A DNA stretch of 64,000 nucleotides from Oegoconia quadripuncta (lineage: Eukaryota > Arthropoda > Insecta > Lepidoptera > Autostichidae): contig OX438754.1 of the NCBI GenBank assembly GCA_949316235.1, positions 2,651,501 through 2,715,500 of the forward strand, given 5' to 3'. Of the stretch, positions 54,324 through 63,860 are shown in pieces. The notes below the pieces were generated by a model. That model saw nothing but the letters and a program-made list of their open reading frames with translations, searched no databases and had not been told where the DNA came from. Each line of letters begins with the position of its first letter. The stretch's first letter is position 1. Made by a program: the position numbers and the translations under genes.

Positions 54324-56894
54324 TCAATTTGCCAGTTTGAAGCAATAACCTGTGTAGGAACGACGATCATGCACACAGTTCGCAAAATCCGCGTCCGTAT
54401 AACCTACGAGAAGTTCTCCTGTCTTCTTATAAATAATAGAATGATCTATAGTGCCTTTTAGGTACTGAAGTACTCGTTTCGCTGCCACCCAATGCGTGCT
54501 GTTATATTTGTTGTTATACTGACTAAGATAGCTAACAGCAAAAGCAATATCAGGTCGAGTATTGACAGCAAGGTACATTAGACAACCTATTAAATTCAGA
54601 TAGGCATAATGATTATTCTTACAATCCGAATCCTGAAGAGCACCTATTTTGCTATTCGCCAAGGGAGTGTCGTACTCTTTTGCCTGCCCTAAATTGAATT
54701 TTTCTAGTAGGAATTCAATATATGACTTTTGATTGACTCGTATTTCACCATTTTCCGTTGAGATATTTAATCCCAGATAATATTTCAGTGGACCTAAATC
54801 TTTTAATGTAAAATATTTTAGTAAGTCACTCTTGACAGCGTCGAATGACTTTTCATTCTGGTAATAAACAATGATGTCATCCACATAGACTGCTAACAGG
54901 ATTAATTCTGAACCAAGGAGTTTTTTATATACGCATGGTTCGGTAGGTAATCTAATAAAACCTATTTTACTCAACACTTCATTGAGCTTAATATTCCACG
55001 CGCGAGGAGCCTGTTTTAAGCCATACAGGGACTTTTGCAACAGACACACTTTATCTTCGTCACCTTTGCTCTTAAAACCCGGAGGCTGGTCCATGTAGAC
55101 TTCTTCTTGAAGATCGCCATTTAAAAAGGCGGTGTCGACGTCTAAGTGTCGCATCTTCAGGCCCATTTCTGCTGCTAAAGCAATCAAAACGCGTAAGGAG
55201 GAATTCCGAATTACCGGAGCGAAGGTTTCATAGTAATCGACACCATGAACTTGATTATAGCCTTTCGCGACAAGTCTAGCTTTATATTTGATTATATCGC
55301 CATGGGCATTCTTTTTTAATTTGTAAACCCATTTGCATGGTATAACCTTCTTATTTGGCCTATTCACCAGAATCCACGTTTTCTTTTCCAGCAAGGCCTG
55401 GTATTCATCTCTCATAGCATGATACCAATTATCTCTATCTACTGCATTCACCGCTTGTTGATAAGTAGTCGGTTCATCCATTTGAGAGGATATAGTCTGC
55501 ATACAAACACAGTTGGCGGCAGTATTGTGGATTTTTCTAGGTCTCAGATTATAGCGTGGTTCTGCAACCTCAACATCAGAATCACTTTCTGTTAATTGTT
55601 CTGGTGACGGGGCAAACCCAAGTTGACTCGGCTCAAAGTCGGCAACAGTACTGGGTCCAGGTATCGGATCCTCTCTACTATTTGTTGTAGAGTCGATCTG
55701 TGAACATAAAGGTAAACGTGCCGGTTGTGGCACATCCACCCGTGATTGAGGACTAAGGAATAAGGGTACACGTACCGGTTTGAGCGCACCAGGCGCTAAC
55801 TGGTATTTGACACCCTTTCCTTTTTCCTCTAAATCCCGGAAAGTGTCTTCAAAGAAAACCACGTCCCTACTTTTGACAAGTCGTCTAGGATATTTTGCAT
55901 CTCGGAAGTAATAACTATTGGGATCGTCAGAATAGCCAACAAAAATATGCTCGGTTGCCTTCACGTCCAACTTCTTCCGATTACAATCGGGGACATGAAT
56001 CAGAGCTCGACATCCAAAGACTCTTAAGTGTGATAGGTTCGGCTGTTTACCATACCACAGCTCAAAAGAAGTCTTACCTTCGAGAGCACGGTGAGGAGTC
56101 CTATTCTTAAGATAGACTGCAGTTTCCGTCGCATCTTGCCAATATGCTGGAGAAAGAGAACTGCCAGAGAGCATAGACCTAGCCTTCTCTATGATCGTTC
56201 TGTTGATCCTTTCAGCGATGGAGTTTTGCTGCGGACTATAGGGCACTGTCGTCTGATGCTGAATTCCTTCCATCTGTAAGTAATTTGTAAGGTCAGTATT
56301 GACATATTCTGTCCCGTTGTCGCTCCTCAACACTTTTATTTTTAATCCCTTTTCTCGCTCCACTAGGGATTTGAAAATACGAAATTTATCCTTTACTTCA
56401 GCTTTTGAAGAAATAAAGAATGCAAAGATCATACGAGTAAAGTCATCTATGAAAAATAAGACATACTTACTTTCTTGAAAAGACGTCTCTGATAATGTAC
56501 AAACGTCAGTATGGACAAGTTCTAAAACTGAAGTTGCCCTTTTATACGGAATCCTTTTGAAAGGCTTCCGACTCAGTTTTCCTTCTACACAGGCCACACA
56601 TGGTTCCTTGTCAACTGTTGAATAATCTATGCCTACTACCTGGTCCTTTTTTAAGCGATCCATCCCAATGCGGCATAGGTGACCTAAACGTTTATGCCAG
56701 AGTTGATACCTGGACACGTCAGAGTGCACATCAAAAGCAGATAATTGACGTGGTACATTGACTGTACAATCTAAAGAATACAGCCCACCACAGATCGAAC
56801 CATGTAGCAAAGAAATACCTGTACAAGAAAAAACACTAGAGTTATAAAAGTTACAACCAGATTTATCAAAAAACCACACAAAAACCGTTATCAA
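54324..56894 (-). CDS. Copia integrase and reverse transcriptase ORF
   Basis: 856 codons. In order: GAG-pre-integrase zinc region (HKRLGHL near 67, CVAC near 99), integrase core with D130 (VHTD), D192 (RSDNG) and E228 (NSIAERI), 35 residues between the last two (DDE), then the Copia RT from about residue 510 (PCKWVYKLK, KARLVAKGYNQ, LDVDTAFLNG) with YVDD at 670-673, and the beginning of RNase H (YTDADFANC). It ends in an in-frame TGA where the family continues. Upstream it overlaps gag/protease in another frame. Confidence 0.9.
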   Translation of the reverse strand: MITVFVWFFDKSGCNFYNSSVFSCTGISLLHGSICGGLYSLDCTVNVPRQLSAFDVHSDVSRYQLWHKRLGHLCRIGMDRLKKDQVVGIDYSTVDKEPCVACVEGKLSRKPFKRIPYKRATSVLELVHTDVCTLSETSFQESKYVLFFIDDFTRMIFAFFISSKAEVKDKFRIFKSLVEREKGLKIKVLRSDNGTEYVNTDLTNYLQMEGIQHQTTVPYSPQQNSIAERINRTIIEKARSMLSGSSLSPAYWQDATETAVYLKNRTPHRALEGKTSFELWYGKQPNLSHLRVFGCRALIHVPDCNRKKLDVKATEHIFVGYSDDPNSYYFRDAKYPRRLVKSRDVVFFEDTFRDLEEKGKGVKYQLAPGALKPVRVPLFLSPQSRVDVPQPARLPLCSQIDSTTNSREDPIPGPSTVADFEPSQLGFAPSPEQLTESDSDVEVAEPRYNLRPRKIHNTAANCVCMQTISSQMDEPTTYQQAVNAVDRDNWYHAMRDEYQALLEKKTWILVNRPNKKVIPCKWVYKLKKNAHGDIIKYKARLVAKGYNQVHGVDYYETFAPVIRNSSLRVLIALAAEMGLKMRHLDVDTAFLNGDLQEEVYMDQPPGFKSKGDEDKVCLLQKSLYGLKQAPRAWNIKLNEVLSKIGFIRLPTEPCVYKKLLGSELILLAVYVDDIIVYYQNEKSFDAVKSDLLKYFTLKDLGPLKYYLGLNISTENGEIRVNQKSYIEFLLEKFNLGQAKEYDTPLANSKIGALQDSDCKNNHYAYLNLIGCLMYLAVNTRPDIAFAVSYLSQYNNKYNSTHWVAAKRVLQYLKGTIDHSIIYKKTGELLVGYTDADFANCVHDRRSYTGYCFKLAN

Positions 56895-57894
56895 CTGCTT
56901 TCTTTACTGAAATAAGATTAGCGTTCAAATTAGGTACATGAACAACGTCACTAATCTTCGTAACCTCATCACACATCGTAATAGAAATATCGCCAACGCC
57001 TTCACTGGATAACACCTCTCCATTAGCAATTGTCACTTTGCCGGTGGGATATCCTTTCACGTTCTCCATCCATTCTCGTCTTGAAGTCATATGGGCCGAC
57101 GCCCCAGAATCTATGTACCATTTAGTACTCTCCACGTCACCAATGACATTCAACGCACTTAAAGAGTTTCTATGATTCTCAGATTTCTTTTTCTTGTCCT
57201 TCTTATGGGGACAGTCTGGACTCTTATGGCCTGGCTCCCGACAGTCGTAACAGATAATCTGTTTCTTAGTTTTTGATGAAGATGGCTTAGATTTCTGATT
57301 AGTCCGTGTATTCAGGGCAGTATCCTGGTTATTCTCCTTTGGTTTATTCAATTCATTCAACAATTTCGTCTTTATCAAGTCAACAGTAATTTCTACATTT
57401 GAGTTCTCCAATGCCATAACAAGAGGGGCATACTGTGGAGACAAACCTCCAAGAAGAATAGCAGCGATTGAAGCATCTTCTATGATCTTGCCGATATCGG
57501 CAAGGTCCTGGACTGTTGACATAACAGCATTAATGTACATTTCTATATCGTTGAAATCATCTAGACAGTACCTGTACAACTTCCGTTCGAGGCTTATTCT
57601 TCGTCCTAAGCCTTTGTCTTCATACGCAGAGGACAAGGCTTTCCACGCAGCTTTAGCCGTTTCACAAGGTCTGAGATGGGTGATTGCCATACCATCAACT
57701 GTGAGACAAATTTTCGATAACGCAATCTGATCGTCACGCAACTTTTTCTCAGCGGTAATTTGACTACCTTCAGGGTATCCGGCAACAGTTTCCCATAAAT
57801 TTTCGTGTATTAGGTACATACGCATCTTGAATTTCCAAACACCAAAACCGTCTCTGTTTACTAGCGGTTTTATTGCAGAAATTGAACTTGACAT
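56866..57894 (-). CDS. Copia gag and protease ORF
   Basis: 342 codons from the ATG at 57894. Gag (residues 1-210) begins NRDGFGVWKFKMRMYLIHE as in UBN2-type Copia gags. A CCHC zinc knuckle lies at 215-228 (C215, C218, H223, C228). The aspartic protease active site is DSG at 262-264 (WYIDSGASAHM). The ORF stops inside the protease C-terminus next to a run of six T (minus strand, 56868-56873), and the continuation lies in the other frame. Confidence 0.9.
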   Translation of the reverse strand: MSSSISAIKPLVNRDGFGVWKFKMRMYLIHENLWETVAGYPEGSQITAEKKLRDDQIALSKICLTVDGMAITHLRPCETAKAAWKALSSAYEDKGLGRRISLERKLYRYCLDDFNDIEMYINAVMSTVQDLADIGKIIEDASIAAILLGGLSPQYAPLVMALENSNVEITVDLIKTKLLNELNKPKENNQDTALNTRTNQKSKPSSSKTKKQIICYDCREPGHKSPDCPHKKDKKKKSENHRNSLSALNVIGDVESTKWYIDSGASAHMTSRREWMENVKGYPTGKVTIANGEVLSSEGVGDISITMCDEVTKISDVVHVPNLNANLISVKKAVDNGFCVVF

Positions 57895-58028
57895 TATTTC
57901 ACAGCTAATATGTCAAAGACGAAAAAATGAAAAATAAGCGAAATTATAATTTTCGCGACTTTCAACAAATATCTTTTACAAGCACGTGTTAAATATTTAA
58001 TGTTCTTTACCTTTTCGTGCTGATAACG
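57895..58028 (-). promoter_or_regulatory. Copia leader and primer-binding region
   Basis: 134 nt between the 5' LTR and the gag ATG. Directly after the LTR the minus strand reads CGTTATCAGCACG. Its complement resembles an anticodon-arm tRNA sequence (CGTGCTGATAACG, tRNA-Ile-like), so priming from inside a tRNA, as in Drosophila copia, is possible. This is inference. Confidence 0.45.
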
Positions 58029-58172
58029 TGTGGGAAAATATAAAGTAAGAACACTAGATGTTTACATGATAAATGTATATTTGGAAGTGATTGTCACAGT
58101 AAAAGCAGATGTTCTATACTAAAAATTCAAAATAAAATAGTTCTAATATGGCCAGTATCACATCTTACAACA
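58029..58172 (-). repeat. Copia 5' LTR
   Basis: Identical to 53713-53856. It should hold the promoter for the minus-strand transcript. Confidence 0.9.
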
Positions 58173-58908
58173 GAAATAAACGATTGGTATATAATCAACA
58201 CCGGTCGTCGCTGTCACAGAGCGATGTCAATTAGCAACTGACTCGAAGTAATCAATGGTTGTTTATTTTATATCACTAGTTAGAAATAAACGATTGGTAT
58301 ATAATCAACATCGGTCGTCGCTGTCACAGAGCGATATCAATTAGCAACTGACTCGAAGTAATCAATGGTTGTTTATTTTATATCACTAGTTAGAAATAAA
58401 CGATTGGTATATAATCAACATCGGTCGTCGCTGTCACAGAGCGATATCAATTAGCAACTGACTCGAAGTAATCAATGGTTGTTTATTTTATATCACTAGT
58501 TAGAAATAAACGATTGGTATATAATCAACACCGGTCGTCGCTGTCACAGAGCGATGTCAATTAGCAACTGACTCGAAGTAATCAATGGTTGTTTATTTTA
58601 TATCACTAGTTAGAAATAAACGATTGGTATATAATCAACATCGGTCGTCGCTGTCACAGAGCGATGTCAATTAGCAACTGACTCGAAGTAATCAATGGTT
58701 GTTTATTTTATATCACTAGTTAGAAATAAACGATTGGTATATAATCAACATCGGTCGTCGCTGTCACAGAGCGATGTCAATTAGCAACTGACTCGAAGTA
58801 ATCAATGGTTGTTTATTTAGCGTTTATGTTTTAACAATATTACTAATTCATAATTTCTCACTTCGTTAGTTCTATGAAAATATTCTCAAGTATTGATCTA
58901 ATCCATAA

Positions 58909-59182
58909 CCGCCTCCGTGGCTCAGTGTAAACAACATTGGGTTTGTGATTCGGTGTTCGCGGGTACGATCCCCAGCGGGGTACATGTTTAAGTACTCCGT
59001 TTGGTTGGTGGTAGGGCATTTTAAATGTCTACCACCAGCTTATCTAAATCTGCCGCCAAGCAACAATGTTAATATATAAGATAGCCAGTCCCCGAAATGT
59101 GTTGGGGTTTCCGGGTCAGTACTTCATCTTCACTTAACATCAATATGTGTGATTGAGGTCAAGTACCGACCCGTTGTGCGTA
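58909..59182 (+). repeat. SINE family A with internal deletions
   Basis: Head CCGCCTCCGTGGCTCAGTGT. The CCGCCTGGCTAG segment and part of the GCATTGTTGTGTTCC segment are missing. It starts 90 bp after the satellite array. Confidence 0.82.
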
Positions 59183-59304
59183 CAATCCAATCCTAATTAA
59201 GTATTGTTCGTTTGTCCTTTATTCGAAAGTAAAGTCAACTGTTTCACGCGAGGTTTTTTTTTTGTCATCTCAGGATGCTTGGATGTGGTCTGTGTTTGTC
59301 ATAC

Positions 59305-59327
59305 ATCAACACCGGTCGTCGCTGTCA
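59305..59327. repeat. Isolated satellite fragment
   Basis: ATCAACACCGGTCGTCGCTG and the following TCA match the 110-bp monomer exactly, about 490 bp beyond the array. A LINE tail follows directly. Confidence 0.75.
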
Positions 59328-59900
59328 ATACAAAGAGCAACCTCACGAGTTTCTTGCTTGTTCTTCTCAGGGGAAAATTGCCTATTGAACAAGCAGTAGC
59401 TTTAAAAATGTAAAATCTGACTATTTTAAGTATACCCTGTGTACCTACAAAATAAAGCATTTTTGATTTGATTTGATTTGATCATATAATCAATGTTATC
59501 GGTATTCTTCCCTCTGTCTGCACTATACTATACTCGTGAAACTCATCAACTTTTTCAAAGAAACTTAACTTCAAATAATTTATTAATCGATTTTCATTTC
59601 CACACGATTCACTTACTTATGCTCTGCCCGCGACTATCAAAGGGCCAAGCATTGTTTACGTCTGTACGAGTATTTTTTTGTAAGTACAATAAGTATAAAC
59701 CTTTTTGTAATATAAAAACCTTTATGTAAAATCAAAGCCTGAATTTAAAAGAGCAACCCTTTGAGTTTCTTACTTGTTATACTCAAGGGAAAATTGCATT
59801 TTGAACAAGCGGTAGCTTTAAAAATGTAAAATCTGACTATTTTAAGTGTACCCTGTGTACCCACAAAATAAAGCATTTTTGATTTGATTTGATTTGACTA
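59328..59900 (+). repeat. Two LINE 3' ends in tandem
   Basis: 59335-59482 and 59695-59897 carry the family 3' UTR (GAGCAACC...GAGTTTCTTGCTTG, AAATAAAGCATTTTTGATTT) with TTTGA repeats. A separator of about 210 bp is unassigned. Confidence 0.78.
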
Positions 59901-60628
59901 TGTTATATTCCCTTTGGAAAATATTTGGCACTATTTTATCAAATTTTTTGACATTATCAAAATAGCGGAATTCTACTTTGTATGTCATTTTTCATTTAAC
60001 AATATTTTATTTCTTAAGTATCATTTCGGGGAAATTTCTGGGAATTGATCAATGAGAAGTTGGAAATTTACATTGGCAGCACTGTTTATTTATAATGTTA
60101 ATATAATAAAATAAATATATATAAGTCGGCGTCATGCCGGAATTCTCCTCAGAATCCATTATAAAATAAAACTATGAACACTATAATAATGATTTATTAC
60201 GTATGGACCCACTTTATACTTCAAAACTTCACGATAATGATGAATAATTTTATATGGAACAACTACACTTCGGTAATGCCATATATATTGTAATATCCAT
60301 CATTTTTGGCAATATTGTTTTACTTTTTATCACAAATATGATTACCATTTACGTTTTAAAACTACAAATATAATATAAATAACAAATCAATTATGTCTTA
60401 TTTAACTTAATATTAGTTATAAATCATAATACATTTTTGAACGGAAATCAAATAGCGCCTTATAACAGACAGTAAGTGGCGTACTTAATTCCGTTTTCGT
60501 AATAAATTGATATAAACATAGAAATCTACAGAAATCTTACCTGTAATTAATATAAACTGTAAATCTCGAATTACTAACCAGCACATAATCTAATTTACGT
60601 AAAAAGTTGCTAGAAATATTTCATATCT
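59901..60628. other. Gene-free AT-rich stretch
   Basis: I see no gene or bounded element. Confidence 0.4.
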
Positions 60629-60888
60629 GTTTGGTGTAGTGGTTAGTAGCAACTCTGACCACTATACCAAAAGGTTGCGGGTTCGAATCCCGCTAGGGGC
60701 ATATCTTTGTGTGATGAATACGGACATGTATAACCGGGTTATGGATGTTTTCAATGTTTCCATTTTCATTTATTTACAAAAAAAATGTATTTATGTAATA
60801 ATCAACCATATGATATCCACAACACAAGCCTATAGTTGCTTACTGTCGAACTAGATGGCGCTGTGTGTATGTCTAAGGATATTTATTT
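60629..60888 (+). repeat. SINE family B, full length
   Basis: Head TTTGGTGTAGTGGTTAGTAG with a 6-base insertion, B box GGTTCGAATCC, body to GGCGCTGTGTGTATGTCTAA. Confidence 0.83.
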
Positions 60889-60969
60889 ATATCTATTTTA
60901 CTAGATGTCGCCCTATGATCATAAAGTGTTGATGTAATCTGTACCCGATAATTCAACTAGATGACATAA

Positions 60970-61337
60970 CATTGGTGTTCCCGCCTACTAGAGGTCCTCC
61001 CAGAAATAAAACGACGATACGAATAGAGAGCCTTTAATGCTCGCGAAAACTCAACAAAAAAAAATTACATTTTTACTTATCCATTCGCAAAGACAGAAAC
61101 GATACCGCGATTTAAAATGGATCAGCGACATCTAGTGACAAATTTAAGAACTTAATATATATAACTCAATCAATTGGAGCGCCCATACTACCGCAACGTT
61201 GCCGTTTAGTTCAAAGATAAGGAAAGTAAACAAATCCAGATCATTGTAAGAAAATATTTATTGAAAAACCTACCTACCTAAAGTACATAGTCAAAGCAGT
61301 AAAATTAGAGTAATTTATAAAATATTCTTTAACTTAA
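60970..61337. other. Unassigned stretch
   Basis: Contains GACATCTAGTGACAAATTTA, a phrase I associate with repeats, and a minus-strand AATAAA near 61258. No gene is supported. Confidence 0.3.
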
Positions 61338-61610
61338 GAGATTCTTTTCTGTAATCTATACGAACGAGAGTTTCTGGCACAGCTCAGAGAATTGAAAGCT
61401 GAAGTAGCAATGCGTTGGCCACATCCACAGGTCACAGAAACATCGGGCCCAATGGTACCCCCTAGAAGAGGCTTAAATCTAGCAGACTGCCGTGCAAATG
61501 TTTCAATAACGACAACGGCTAGCGCTTCAACTCTCGCATCTGATTGGCTATCAACTGTTCGCGATTTATGGACAGCCAATCAACTGCGAGCAATGAAGCG
61601 ATAGCGTTTG
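61338..61610. other. Unrecognised segment open on both strands, with CCAAT-type hairpin
   Basis: The plus strand is open from 61338 to a TAG at 61602-61604 (REFLAQLRELKAEVAMRWPH and on). The minus strand is open from about 61579 to 61334 and is followed by AATAAA about 75 bp on. An inverted pair GATTGGCTATC (61541) and GACAGCCAATC (61571) contains CCAAT boxes. Neither frame matches a family I know. Confidence 0.3.
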
Positions 61611-61677
61611 TCGCTAGTACATATGCCACTTGTTTAGCGGGGCTGATGATGTCATAGTCATAGGAGAAGATTCATAA

Positions 61678-61826
61678 TCGCGCAAATGAACGTTCGCGCT
61701 GTGTGTCGCGAAATTAGGTTTTCGCGCAAATGAGCCATCGCGCAATTAAACTTTCGAGCAATGGTACTTTCGCAATATCGTCTTCGCGCTGTTGTCATTC
61801 GAGCTATCGTCTTTCGCTATTGCGTA
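61678..61826. repeat. Degenerate tandem array of TTCGCGC units
   Basis: About ten units of 13-17 bp, each starting TTCGCGC or TTCGAGC followed by AAATGA, TGTTGT or AATTAA variants. Confidence 0.75.
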
Positions 61827-61873
61827 GTACACCTACAAAAAATATACCTATTAAGAGTAGCCCTAACGATTCA

Positions 61874-62009
61874 CACAGTGTGACTGATTGGAAATAATTT
61901 CGGAAAGGTCTCCCAACATGTCACATGTGTAACTGATTGGGAATCATTTTACAAAGTTCTCTCAACAAGTCACAGTGTTACAGGTTACAGTGTGACTCGT
62001 TGGGAACAA
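61874..62009. repeat. Tandem repeat, about 49-bp unit
   Basis: Units start at 61874, 61922 and 61971 with CACAGTGTGACTGATTGG, CACATGTGTAACTGATTGG and CACAGTGTTACAG. The third is rearranged, with GTGACTCGTTGGGAACAAG after a short duplication. Confidence 0.8.
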
Positions 62010-63535
62010 GCGGTGTAGATCTTCAAGCCACACGCACCATCACACAAACTTCCCTTGTTGAACAAATGAAATAACTATTGCTACATACAATTATATATGT
62101 CGCAATGTTGCGTACTTCTTAAGTAGTATGTAGTTAATTGTGTTTACCAGTGATGTGTATCTCTTTTATAGTTCGTACAATTTGTCATGCATGAATGACA
62201 TTAATAAAAAGATATAACATACTGATTACAAACTAAATATATGTTTAATTGTGGATCAAATACTTAAACAGGGTTATTTGTAATCATTAAAACAAACAAA
62301 TTTTTATTCAGACTTGCCGACATACTCGTACGTTTTCGTTCGATAGCCTGCCCACTGCGACTTGAAGTTACTACTGACCTATGTCGGTTACTTTCGTTCC
62401 TCTGTCTATCTCTTAATTCCTTGATCGAGTAGAGAAACACCGAAAATCGTTCTCTCCATATGAAAATGAAAATGAATATGAAAAAATGTTTATGTCTTTC
62501 TTTATGAATCACATGCAACGTATTGTTAAGATTTCCTTTGAGGTAGAAGGATACCTGTGCCAGAAAATCTTGCTCTTCCTTAACTAAGCATAGTAAACAT
62601 TGTAATTATTAATAGATTAGATACTATATAACTCGTTATCTTATGAAGTTTATGTTATAACTAATGATTTAGAGTAAGTATAAATCTTTGTGAAGATCGC
62701 TACCGTGATCCATGGCACTTAGAATGCTGGCAGCATTGCTCCGCTGCGCTGAATGACAAGGGCCCTGCGGCTACTAGCAGATGAGCTGGCTATGTTTACA
62801 TAAAGGTTTCGCGTTTATATCATTATGTAACAATACCCCGTTGAATCCTCAAAGAAAATTATCGACTCAATTTTTATGGATAGATCTTTATTGGTATTAT
62901 CATTCAATGAGGTAATGTTGCCAGCATTCTGGGTAACCACAGCAAGATAGCAATTCTGAACACGTTTTCTACCTTGTGTAGCGTTCGGGGCAGAAAACAA
63001 GTTTTAGAGTCTTTGAATTGATTGGTTTCCAATTTTTGAGTTTTCAACAGGGTTTTTGTTTAATATCCTATAGCAATATTTTAATCATAGGAAAACTAGC
63101 CAATTTCATCTGTTATTTGAATGCTCTGAATTGTTTGTATTGCGGCTTCGCGTGTTGTGATCCTTCGGCAGGAGGAAGCTCAGGGCTGCGCAACCTGGGA
63201 AAGAATGGGTTGAGTTAATTATTACACTATCAGGATTGAATTCATTATTCGTTTTTTTTTTGATGGGTAACCGACCATGAGTTTTAGTTGTTCGGGGGTT
63301 GTTCTTAATTCTAATATGTCTGTCTGCCTGTGGCTTGTTAGTTGTGGCCATGGATTTGAAAGTTGTGACCGTAAAGTTTGTATTTATTTGGGGCCTCGAT
63401 GCAGATTCACACGCGACCCACGCCCTTGGGATTATAGAATAACATGGTTGGTTGGTGACCCATGTCGGGGCATGAAAATATTGACTGACAGGTGGCAACT
63501 AGTTTGCTGTGGAGGTTAGAAACCCTGGCTACCAT
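62010..63535. other. Gene-free stretch near the right edge
   Basis: A short TGAAAATGAAAATGAATATG run lies at 62460. A SINE-like phrase (GGTTGGTGACCCATG, GACTGACAGGTGGCAAC) near 63440-63500 resembles the 5S-SINE body. Nothing else is recognised. Confidence 0.35.
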
Positions 63536-63632
63536 CAAATCGCTATTTCGAATCCCGCTAGGGGCATTGTTTGTATGACGAATGCGGTCATGGATTGAGT
63601 TATGGATGTTTTCATTTATAATATGTTTAGGT
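63536..63632 (+). repeat. SINE family B fragment
   Basis: TCGAATCCCGCTAGGGGCAT and the following GTTTGTATGACGAATGCGGT match the family from the B box on. Confidence 0.72.
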
Positions 63633-63644
63633 AACACCATGTAA

Positions 63645-63860
63645 ATGGCCAGCTAACGCATAGACCTTACGTCCATGGTGTCGCAGTCACACAGAAGGTT
63701 CACTGATTCCCTTTCTTTGTTGCATGCTCTGCGGTTGAAATTTCAATGAGACCCATTTTAAATAAGAGGTGCCTCGTGCCGTAGTGTCCAGTAAGCGCAC
63801 CCATTATGAAACAGGTGAAATGTGTGTCTGTGCGTGCGTGCGTAATTATGTTTGCATATA
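63645..63860 (-). pseudogene. LINE RNase H tail with a frameshift
   Basis: The minus frame reads ALTGHYGTRHLLFKMGLIEIS, typical of the RNase H end of R1/Jockey-group elements. The expected Cys-rich motif follows in the next frame (RACNKERE, then LLCDCDTMD). One frame change separates them near 63735. Dead fragment; the rest of the element lies beyond the expected truncation or outside the window. Confidence 0.65.

Larger units (their letters stand above)
53713..58172 (-). mobile_element. Full-length Ty1/Copia retrotransposon, 4460 bp
   Basis: 144-bp LTRs at 53713-53856 and 58029-58172 are identical by eye and begin and end TG...CA. Target duplication GAAAT at 53708-53712 and 58173-58177. Order on the minus strand is gag, protease, integrase, RT, RNase H, which is the Copia order. 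Inserted in a satellite monomer. The coding region carries two frame changes and one nonsense codon. Confidence 0.95.
51821..58818. repeat. 110-bp satellite array, 11 copies, with two insertions
   Basis: The phrase TAGTTAGAAA recurs at exactly 110-bp steps: 51831, 51941, 52051, 52161, 53592, 53702, 58277, 58387, 58497, 58607 and 58717. Removing the mariner and Copia insertions restores 110 bp for the two interrupted monomers. Monomers differ mainly at CATCGG/CACCGG and at ACC/ATC/GTC before AATTAGC. Each monomer contains an inverted pair GTTTATTT and AAATAAAC about 17 bp apart. No ORF. Confidence 0.95.

Noticed and set aside
53713..58172. Endogenous retrovirus
   Set aside because: Integrase lies before reverse transcriptase and there is no envelope frame; this is Copia order.
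51821..58818. CRISPR-like array (regular repeats)
   Set aside because: Repeats are contiguous 110-bp monomers without unique spacers in a eukaryotic context; it is a satellite.
60655..60695. Functional tRNA gene at GGTTCGAATCCCGC
   Set aside because: The same sequence recurs in many SINE B copies with a conserved non-tRNA body; it is the SINE head.
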